From assembly GCA_028711675.1 (NCBI GenBank), contig JAQTRT010000190.1:1-6366 (forward strand): a stretch of 6,366 nucleotides of DNA, written 5' to 3'. The translations under genes and the position numbers were made by a program. The notes under the pieces are model-generated. The model did not search any database. It was not told the DNA's origin and saw nothing but the letters and a program-made list of their open reading frames with translations. The DNA is from a bacterium (lineage in GTDB: Bacteria; Spirochaetota; JAHITG01). Every line of letters starts with the position of its first letter. Position 1 is the first letter of the stretch. Positions 1-5,436 of this stretch are shown piece by piece.

Positions 1-1
1 T

Positions 2-295
2 CTCTCTTTTTTCAATTATCCCATGCTGATCAGAGAGAATATCTTTTTGGGCGGAACATTTAAAAGTTTTCCTTCCGGCCATACCATCAATGCCTTCAGC
101 GCAGTGACCCCCTTCTTCCTCTCCCTTAAAGGGAAAAAATGGAGGTATGGCCTCTACGCTGTACCCATCCTGACAGGCCTGGCCAGGATCTATTATAATA
201 AACACTGGCTCTCCGATGTCATTCTGGGTGCTTTCCTGGCCCTTTATACAGGCAGCGTGATCTGGAGGAGCAATAAGGAGCCCGGGAAGAATTAA
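2..295 (+). CDS. PAP2-family phosphatase, C-terminal fragment (5' end outside window)
   Basis: The reading frame is open to the left edge, so this is the last 97 residues of a longer gene; the ATG at 23 is probably internal. Two of the three PAP2 phosphatase motifs are visible. The PSGH motif is at 71-82. The third motif, of the form (S/A)Rx5Hx3D, has its Arg at 185-187, its His (the usual nucleophile) at 203-205 and its Asp at 215-217. The upstream KxxxxxxRP motif would lie outside the window. Hydrophobic stretches around both motifs fit an integral membrane enzyme. Family members remove phosphate from lipid phosphates or pyrophosphates such as undecaprenyl pyrophosphate or phosphatidic acid; the substrate here is not determinable. 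The tail ends in a short charged cytoplasm-like segment. The next gene starts 37 nt later on the same strand, so co-transcription is possible. Confidence 0.9.
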   Translation, partial: LSFFNYPMLIRENIFLGGTFKSFPSGHTINAFSAVTPFFLSLKGKKWRYGLYAVPILTGLARIYYNKHWLSDVILGAFLALYTGSVIWRSNKEPGKN

Positions 296-319
296 GGGAA
301 CAGAGGGACAGGAATATCA

Positions 320-325
320 AAGGAG
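320..325 (+). promoter_or_regulatory. Shine-Dalgarno site of the GH13 gene
   Basis: AAGGAG lies 7 nt before the ATG at 333. It is the only textbook ribosome-binding site among the genes of this window and fixes the start of the GH13 gene. Confidence 0.85.
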
Positions 326-332
326 ATGTGAA

Positions 333-2633
333 ATGAAAAGGATCATGTTTGGTTTGTTTGTCCTTGGCTTTCCCTTCCTTCTGCTGTCAGGGATCCCTGT
401 CCGGAATATCCCTCTTATCGAGGTTGAGAGGAATTTTTATCATAAGCTGAACCTGGAATATCTGTTTTTATCCGGACCCGGTCTCAGGATCAATGTCCTG
501 GCTTCGCCCCATCTCAGGACCGAACTGGCCGGGAACAGGATTACCATCATCCCTGAAGAGGACTGGACCGGCATGACCAGGATCAGGATCCTTGTCCGGT
601 CCGGTCCGCTGGAACAGGAAATGGATATCCCCATCCGTGTGCGGCCGTTCTTCTATAAGGTCAAGTTCATTTATTACGATAAAGCAGCCGGGAAAAATGT
701 TTTCCTGACAGGTTCCTTTAACGGCTGGAATAACCAGAAGAACAGGATGGCTTATGACGGGAAGACACAATGTTATACCAATTCTCTGGAATTGAAAGAA
801 GGCGCGTATTATTATAAATTCGTGGTGAACGGCCAGTGGCTCTTTGATTATCAGAACAAAGAGAGTGTGGCGGACGGGTTCGGGTCCCGCAATTCCGTAA
901 AACAGGCCGGGGACGGCCTGAAACGCGAAATGGACCTTATTCCCGCCGGCCAATACAGTTTCATCCTCCAGACAGCCCTTCCTGTTGCCTGGAACCGGGA
1001 TGATGTCAGTGTTTTTGTGAATAATCTTTATTATACCAATTACCGGATATCCGGGAACCGGCTCATCCTTCCCATTAAGGATTACGAGAACCTTTCTGTT
1101 TTCATCACCCGTCCCGATCACCGGACCGTCTGTTTTTCGGATTCCAGCCGGCAGGCCGGATGGAAAAAGAGCGTGATGTATTTCTGCCTGACAGACAGGT
1201 TCAACAACGGCGACCGGTCCAATGACAGGAAAAAGATGATGACGGGAATGGACCCGTACTGCGATTATATGGGCGGAGACTGGAAAGGCGTGACGGAAAA
1301 GATCAAAGAAGGTTATTTCCAAAAGCTTGGGATCGATCTGCTCTGGATCTCGCCCGTGAATGACAACCCCGAAGAGTGTTACCGGGATTATCTTCCCCCT
1401 CATCTGTTTTTCGGGGCGTATCACGGTTACTGGCCTTCCCATCCCACGAACGTGGAAGATCATTTCGGCACGGAATCCGATCTTCGGGGCCTTGTGAATG
1501 CCGCCCACCAGAGCGGTATGAAGGTCATGCTGGATATGGTGCTGAACCATACCCATACCAACCACCCTTTTTACCAGTCGCATAAGAACTGGTTCGGCAG
1601 TATGTATACTCCGGATAAAAGGCTTAATCTCAGGCTTTTTGACGAATTCCCTTATACGACCTGGTTCGATTTTTTCCTTCCTTCCTTCGATTATGATAAA
1701 CAAGAGGTCCAGGATATCATGGTGCGGAACAGCCTCTTCTGGATCAAAAAGTATAATGTGGACGGGTTCAGGCTGGACGCGGCCAAGCATATCCCTGTGC
1801 CTTTCTGGGAGAAACTGAGGCTGGCTATCAGGCAGGAGATCGAACTGCCTGCGGACAAACTTTTTTACATGGTGGGTGAATCCATCTTGGACAGAGATAT
1901 CATCAATCAGTTCACGGGTCTGGAGAAGCTGGACGGCCAGTTCGATTTCCCGCTCTATTTTACGATACGGGACGCGCTGGGACTTGAAACAGAGGATTGT
2001 ATCAGCCTGAACCAGGCTGTCACAGAGAGCCAGAAACAGTATCAAGGCCTTATGTCGGCGTTTCTCGGGAATCATGATTTCCCCAGGTTCATGGCGTATG
2101 CGGACAACGATCTGAAAAAGGGCTCGGACGAAAGAAAAGCGGGTTTCGGGCATTCCCTGAAAGCGGACCAGGCATCCAGTTATGAAAAGATCAAAACAGC
2201 GTTTCTTCTGATCATGACCGTTTCCGAGATCCCCCTCATTTATTACGGGGATGAGATCGGCCTGACCGGCGCCGCAGACCCTGATAACCGCAGAATGATG
2301 AGGTTCTCGGATTGGAACCAGAAAGAGAAAGACCTTTTTCAGTTCGTCTCGCAACTGATCCATGCCAGGAAGGAGCATCCTTCCCTTTATTCCGGTTCTT
2401 ATATCCCTTTGCAGGCCGGGCCGGACCTGCTTGTTTATATGAAAATTTTTTTCAATGACGTGAGCATCATCGGTATTGCAAGGAAGAAACAAAAACTGGC
2501 CAGGATCAAGGTTCCTGAATGGATAACCGTAAAATCGGTCCGGGACCTTCTCACAGGAGAGAAATTATCCGTAAAGCAGAATCTCCTGGAAATGAGGAAT
2601 TTCAGATATTTTATTTTAAATGCAGACTTATAA
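333..2633 (+). CDS. Secreted GH13 alpha-amylase-family enzyme with CBM48-like domain
   Basis: A 766-residue enzyme predicted to hydrolyse alpha-1,4 (perhaps alpha-1,6) glucans outside the cytoplasm. Residues 1-20 look like a Sec signal peptide (KR, then a hydrophobic run) with no clear lipobox. Residues about 21-105 form a beta-rich Ig/cadherin-like domain with an EDWTG motif. Residues about 108-195 resemble the CBM48/AMPK-beta glycogen-binding fold (GSFNGWN at 127-133, YKFVVNGQW at 161-169). An unassigned beta-rich linker covers about 200-275. The GH13 barrel starts near 282 (YFCLTDRFNNGD at 283-294). All four conserved GH13 regions are present: DMVLNH 401-406, GFRLDAAKH 478-486 with nucleophile D482, acid/base E516 in GES, and LGNHD with D582. 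YYGDEIG (637-643) and DPDNRR (649-654) recall neopullulanase/SusA-like amylases. A small C-terminal beta domain follows. Exact specificity (alpha-amylase, neopullulanase, cyclomaltodextrinase) is not decided by the sequence. Confidence 0.95.
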   Translation: MKRIMFGLFVLGFPFLLLSGIPVRNIPLIEVERNFYHKLNLEYLFLSGPGLRINVLASPHLRTELAGNRITIIPEEDWTGMTRIRILVRSGPLEQEMDIPIRVRPFFYKVKFIYYDKAAGKNVFLTGSFNGWNNQKNRMAYDGKTQCYTNSLELKEGAYYYKFVVNGQWLFDYQNKESVADGFGSRNSVKQAGDGLKREMDLIPAGQYSFILQTALPVAWNRDDVSVFVNNLYYTNYRISGNRLILPIKDYENLSVFITRPDHRTVCFSDSSRQAGWKKSVMYFCLTDRFNNGDRSNDRKKMMTGMDPYCDYMGGDWKGVTEKIKEGYFQKLGIDLLWISPVNDNPEECYRDYLPPHLFFGAYHGYWPSHPTNVEDHFGTESDLRGLVNAAHQSGMKVMLDMVLNHTHTNHPFYQSHKNWFGSMYTPDKRLNLRLFDEFPYTTWFDFFLPSFDYDKQEVQDIMVRNSLFWIKKYNVDGFRLDAAKHIPVPFWEKLRLAIRQEIELPADKLFYMVGESILDRDIINQFTGLEKLDGQFDFPLYFTIRDALGLETEDCISLNQAVTESQKQYQGLMSAFLGNHDFPRFMAYADNDLKKGSDERKAGFGHSLKADQASSYEKIKTAFLLIMTVSEIPLIYYGDEIGLTGAADPDNRRMMRFSDWNQKEKDLFQFVSQLIHARKEHPSLYSGSYIPLQAGPDLLVYMKIFFNDVSIIGIARKKQKLARIKVPEWITVKSVRDLLTGEKLSVKQNLLEMRNFRYFILNADL

Positions 2634-2732
2634 TTATTTGGCTTTATGGATTATCAAGTGCAATCTGGTAAGTGATAAGCGGTTTATAGGGTGAAAGCTG
2701 ATGTTTGCGGTTTTTCGGTTTGTGGAGCCGTA

Positions 2733-2753
2733 GTTTTCACAGGATGTGAAAAC
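2733..2753 (+). other. Perfect 9-bp hairpin with GGA loop
   Basis: GTTTTCACA pairs with TGTGAAAAC around a 3-nt GGA loop. It is not followed by a T run, so it is not a factor-independent terminator. It sits inside the 137-bp element. Confidence 0.7.
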
Positions 2754-2763
2754 AGGCGGAACC

Positions 2764-2792
2764 CTCGCAGGGCACCACGGATGGTGCCCGAG
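2764..2792 (+). other. Bulged GC-rich hairpin with CGGA loop
   Basis: GGGCACCA (2770-2777) pairs with TGGTGCCC (2782-2789) around CGGA. CTC (2764-2766) pairs with GAG (2790-2792) after a bulge of three bases. It is the most stable internal hairpin of the 137-bp element and lacks a trailing T run. Confidence 0.7.
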
Positions 2793-2862
2793 AATGAGAA
2801 AAAACACAAACATCAGCTTTCGCCCATCCAGTAATCTGATGCACAAGCAGTTATAAGTTGTA

Positions 2863-2890
2863 TTGACAAGTTGTTTGTAAACAATATATT
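2863..2890 (+). promoter_or_regulatory. Sigma70-like promoter of murT-gatD
   Basis: A perfect -35 box TTGACA (2863-2868) and a -10 box TATATT (2885-2890, five of six consensus bases) are separated by 16 nt. Transcription would start near 2897, giving a leader of about 20 nt before the murT ATG. The position 28 nt upstream of the start codon and the box quality make this the best promoter in the window. Confidence 0.75.
2871..2884. promoter_or_regulatory. Inverted repeat filling the murT promoter spacer (possible operator)
   Basis: TTGTTT-GT-AAACAA is a perfect 6-bp inverted repeat with a 2-nt centre. It fills the promoter spacer up to the base before the -10 box. A protein bound here would block RNA polymerase. 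AAGTTGT also occurs twice with a 13-nt period (2855-2861 and 2868-2874). The arms are AT-rich and short, so chance is not excluded. Confidence 0.4.
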
Positions 2891-2917
2891 CATTAAAGAA
2901 CTGTTCAGAAGAAGAAT

Positions 2918-4279
2918 ATGAAAGATCCAAGATATTATCTGTCGATCCTGGCCGGCAAGTCTGTCATGGGAGTACTGAAGCTCATGGGCAGGAAAGCCAC
3001 CTCCCTTCCGGGAAAGCTGGCTGTGGCTGTCTATCCTGAACTATTAAAAGAGATAAACGACCGCTGCAAAAAAAAAGTCCTGATAACCGGTACCAACGGA
3101 AAGACCACTACAAACAATATTATCAATCATATCATGAGGTCCGCGACCGGCCGCATTATTTCCAACCTGGAAGGATCGAACATGCGCCAGGGCCTGGCCA
3201 GTGCGTTTTTAAAAAATAAGAAGCCCGAATATGACTGGGGCTTTTTTGAGATAGACGAAGGCTCTTTTCCCGGGATCGTGAAATATATCAGGCCTGATTA
3301 TGTGGTCGTGACCAATTTTTTCAGGGACCAGCTCGACCGGTACGGCGAGATCGAGACTACGGTATCCCGGATCCGGGACCACGTAAAGTCCCTGAACTGC
3401 ACGTTCATCCTGAACGCAGACGATCCCTTTGTGGCCCAGTTCGGACAGCTCAGTAAGCGCGCTCTTTTTTACGGTGTTAAAAGGAACATGCTCAGCAGCA
3501 GGAAAGAGGTGATCGTGGAAACGCGGTTCTGTCCCGTGTGCAGCAGACGGCTCCATTACCGGTATTTCAATTACGGCCATCTCGGTGAATTCCGGTGTCC
3601 CTGCGGTTTCAGGAATCCGGCATACGATTATTATATTTCCCGTATCAAACAAAAGGCGAACAGATACCATTTTGATTTTTTCAGCAGGAAGAAGGTCCTG
3701 AAAGGACTGAGCTTTCCTTATACCGGGCTTTACAACAGTTATAACTGTGCGGCTGCTTTAACGTTCTGTTTCGCCGCAGGTGCGGACCCCGGAGTCATCC
3801 GAAAGTCTCTGGAAACATTCGAATATAAATTAGGCCGTCTGGAGGATTTCAGGTTCCGTAACACAACAGTTAAACTCGTTTTGGCCAAGAATCCCATCGG
3901 CCTCACGCAGGTCCTGCATAATATCTCGTTCGATAGAAGGCCAAAAGCCCTGCTCCTTCTGCTTAACGATAATATCGCGGACGGCCGCGATGTCTCATGG
4001 ATCTGGGATGCGGATTTTAATCTGCTCGCTGAAATGAAGGACCTTAAGGCTGTTTTTTGTTCGGGCCGGCGCGGTGAAGATATGGCTTTACGGATCAAAT
4101 ACGCCGGTATTTCCCTGGATCTCATCAGGAGAACCGATGATGATATCCGGAGTTCTATCAGGAAGATATTGAAAGAAAATGTCGGGATCATCTATATCAT
4201 ACCCACCTATACCGCGCTTTTTGAAACAAGGAATGTCCTGGTGGACTATCAGAAGCACTTTGACCGGAAAGGCGGATAA
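2918..4279 (+). CDS. murT: Lipid II isoglutaminyl synthase, MurT subunit
   Basis: This Mur-ligase-like subunit activates the alpha-carboxylate of D-Glu in lipid II with ATP, so that ammonia from GatD can convert it to D-isoglutamine. It acts at the inner face of the cytoplasmic membrane. The 453 residues match the family length. The P-loop TGTNGKTTT is at 57-65 with K62. The EIDEGSFP segment (111-118), NFFRDQLDRYGE (133-144) and NADDP (166-170) are typical Mur-ligase/MurT blocks. A Cys4 zinc ribbon is inserted with C205, C208, C227 and C229. The C-terminal DUF1727 domain contains NDNIADGRDVSWIWD (350-364); in characterised complexes this domain supplies an Asp to the GatD catalytic triad. The start is well fixed: an in-frame TAA at 2894 leaves only the ATG at 2918. 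The ribosome-binding site is weak (AGAAGAAG). gatD follows after 25 nt. Confidence 0.96.
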   Translation: MKDPRYYLSILAGKSVMGVLKLMGRKATSLPGKLAVAVYPELLKEINDRCKKKVLITGTNGKTTTNNIINHIMRSATGRIISNLEGSNMRQGLASAFLKNKKPEYDWGFFEIDEGSFPGIVKYIRPDYVVVTNFFRDQLDRYGEIETTVSRIRDHVKSLNCTFILNADDPFVAQFGQLSKRALFYGVKRNMLSSRKEVIVETRFCPVCSRRLHYRYFNYGHLGEFRCPCGFRNPAYDYYISRIKQKANRYHFDFFSRKKVLKGLSFPYTGLYNSYNCAAALTFCFAAGADPGVIRKSLETFEYKLGRLEDFRFRNTTVKLVLAKNPIGLTQVLHNISFDRRPKALLLLLNDNIADGRDVSWIWDADFNLLAEMKDLKAVFCSGRRGEDMALRIKYAGISLDLIRRTDDDIRSSIRKILKENVGIIYIIPTYTALFETRNVLVDYQKHFDRKGG

Positions 4280-4304
4280 ATAGAATAACCGGATTTTATA
4301 GAGC

Positions 4305-5036
4305 ATGAAGAAAAAAATGGAATTGAATATCGTTCATCTGTATCCTGATGTCCTGAACCTGTACGGCGACCTGGGTAATGTCCTCTGCCTGAAAAAACGG
4401 TGTGAATGGCGGGGTTTGAAAGTGAACGTGGTCAATCATAACGTCCGGTCAGGCCGGGGTTTGGAACGCGGAGATATTTTTTTTTTGGGCGGCGGGTCCG
4501 ACCGTTCCCAAGCCATCGTTTATCACCATCTTATGGGCTTGGGCCCGGTCCTGAAAAAAGTGATCGCAGAGGAGAAGGTCGTCCTGGCCATCTGCGGCGG
4601 TTACCAGCTGCTGGGGCGGTGTTATGTAGACAGTGACGGAAAGGAGATCCCCGGACTTAAGATATTCGACTTCATCACAAAGAGCAGTAAGAACAGGCTG
4701 ATCGGGAATATCATCATTGACAATCTCCTTGGTCTTAAACCATTGAACATCGTGGGTTTTGAGAATCACGGCGGCCGGACCTATCATGATCTCCAGGCTC
4801 TGGGAACGGTCAGGTCCGGTTTCGGGAATAACAGCGAGGACAAAAAAGAAGGTCTGGTATACAGGAACTGTATAGGCACATACATGCATGGCCCCCTGCT
4901 GCCCAAGAATCCCCATTTGGCGGATCATCTCATCCGGAAAGCTCTGGAAAGGAAATACGGGAATCAGGAACTCCGGGTACTGGACGATTCATTCGAGTAT
5001 TCAGCCCATGATAAAGTAAAGAAGCTGTATTTATAA
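4305..5036 (+). CDS. gatD: Lipid II isoglutaminyl synthase, glutamine amidotransferase subunit GatD
   Basis: This class I (cobyric acid synthase-like) glutaminase hydrolyses glutamine and passes ammonia to MurT. The 243 residues match the usual GatD length. The start of the mature fold reads HLYPDVLNLYGDLGN, the family signature. GGGSD follows in the oxyanion region. The nucleophile elbow is ICGGYQLLG with C97, and the catalytic His is H195 in MHGPLLPKN. The conserved Arg of the KNRL segment is R131, and ENHGGRTYHD (153-162) is also family-typical. All residues expected for glutaminase activity are present; the third triad member comes from MurT. An in-frame TAG at 4299-4301 limits the start to the ATG at 4305 or the one at 4317. 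The second gives an N-terminus closer to known GatD proteins, and neither has a strong Shine-Dalgarno. Likely co-transcribed with murT. Confidence 0.96.
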   Translation: MKKKMELNIVHLYPDVLNLYGDLGNVLCLKKRCEWRGLKVNVVNHNVRSGRGLERGDIFFLGGGSDRSQAIVYHHLMGLGPVLKKVIAEEKVVLAICGGYQLLGRCYVDSDGKEIPGLKIFDFITKSSKNRLIGNIIIDNLLGLKPLNIVGFENHGGRTYHDLQALGTVRSGFGNNSEDKKEGLVYRNCIGTYMHGPLLPKNPHLADHLIRKALERKYGNQELRVLDDSFEYSAHDKVKKLYL

Positions 5037-5134
5037 TGGAAATCCGGAATAATACAGGATTGATGAAAAAGCCGTAATATTAACTGAAAATCCGGGTATT
5101 TTACTTCGTTTTTTAAATAATTAAAATATCTCTA

Positions 5135-5162
5135 TTGAAATTTACTTCTTTTCAAGTATAGT
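5135..5162 (+). promoter_or_regulatory. Candidate promoter for the beta-helix gene
   Basis: TTGAAA (5135-5140) and TATAGT (5157-5162) each match five of six consensus bases and are 16 nt apart. It would give a 5' leader of about 270 nt. A second weaker pair is TTGTCA (5271-5276) and TATAGA (5292-5297) with a 15-nt spacer. In AT-rich DNA such matches arise easily, so this is tentative. Confidence 0.4.
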
Positions 5163-5195
5163 ATATCTTAATAGTATATTTGTGAAAAATCTTTT

Positions 5196-5274
5196 ACAAA
5201 CAGCCGGTTTTTGCTCCTTAAACATTCTTTTTATTAACCGAAAAATATATAAGAGAGCCAATTAAGCTGTTTGT
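5196..5274 (+). repeat. Nested inverted repeat in the beta-helix gene leader
   Basis: ACAAACAGC (5196-5204) is the exact reverse complement of GCTGTTTGT (5266-5274). Immediately inside, CGGTT (5205-5209) can pair with AACCG (5236-5240). If transcribed from the upstream candidate promoter, this would fold as a long-range stem with an inner arm. It matches no riboswitch class that I recognise. Confidence 0.4.
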
Positions 5275-5436
5275 CAGTAATCAATTCATTGTATAGAGGA
5301 GAAATAAGAGCAAAAACTTCAAAAAGGAACTAATATTATTGGAGTAATTTACTTTTATTATTGTACGGGAGAGGAATGTTTCTTGCAGAAAATATATTGT
5401 ACTATAAAAGAGAAGGTATCCTTGAACTTATAATTT

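Larger units (their letters stand above)
2689..2825 (+). repeat. 137-bp structured element bounded by a 28-nt inverted repeat
   Basis: The arms are 2689-2716 and 2798-2825; the reverse complement of the right arm matches the left arm at 25 of 28 positions, including a 15-nt uninterrupted block. Between them lie three hairpins. The first is 2716-2730, a 4-5 bp stem. The second is 2733-2753, with a perfect 9-bp stem and a GGA loop. The third is 2764-2792, with an 8-bp stem and CGGA loop, extended by CTC/GAG past a 3-nt bulge. No protein-coding frame makes sense across it. It could be a non-autonomous mobile element (MITE- or REPIN-like) or a structured RNA gene. No perfect target-site duplication and no terminator-like U tract was found, so the class is open. 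Strand is given as + only because the GGA loops appear on that strand. Confidence 0.75.
5037..5436. other. AT-rich intergenic region, 400 nt, probable leader of the beta-helix gene
   Basis: No convincing gene was found here. Base composition is much more AT-rich than the flanking genes. Visible items are a weak AAAAT/ATTTT stem with a later T run (about 5087-5113) that could end the gatD transcript but is not convincing, promoter-like boxes at 5135-5162, a nested inverted repeat at 5196-5274, an orphan Shine-Dalgarno-like AGAGGAG at 5295-5301 with no start codon behind it, and a 29-codon reading frame at 5376-5465. TAGTATAT is repeated at 5159-5166 and 5172-5179. Confidence 0.7.

Noticed and set aside
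1376..1585. A 69-codon + strand frame inside the GH13 gene
   Set aside because: It is an out-of-frame shadow over the catalytic barrel with no independent support.
468..2492. A 674-codon open frame on the minus strand, antisense to the GH13 gene
   Set aside because: It lies opposite a gene with all GH13 motifs intact, its translation shows no recognisable domain and is low in features expected of a folded protein, and it is explained by the codon bias of the + strand gene.
2733..2792. Factor-independent terminator for the GH13 gene
   Set aside because: Neither hairpin is followed by a T run on the + strand, and both are 100 nt or more downstream of the stop codon.
2689..2825. tRNA-like or other standard RNA gene reading of the three-armed element
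   Set aside because: There is no T-arm consensus, no anticodon-arm geometry and no CCA end, and the 28-bp closing stem is far too long for a tRNA. It also lacks the signature sequences of SRP RNA, tmRNA or RNase P RNA.
2689..2825. Retron msr-msd, suggested by the end inverted repeats
   Set aside because: No reverse transcriptase is present; the downstream gene is murT. Terminal repeats alone are not enough to call a retron.
2634..2930. A 98-codon minus-strand frame across the intergenic gap
   Set aside because: It runs through the inverted-repeat element and the murT promoter, and its translation resembles no family. The structured DNA explains the region better.
3209..4928. Several minus-strand frames of 72-159 codons within murT and gatD
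   Set aside because: All are shadows of well-supported + strand genes, with no domain or ribosome-binding site.
5087..5113. Terminator after gatD
   Set aside because: The stem is only five A-T pairs and the T run is separated from it by several bases. It was too weak to list as a feature.
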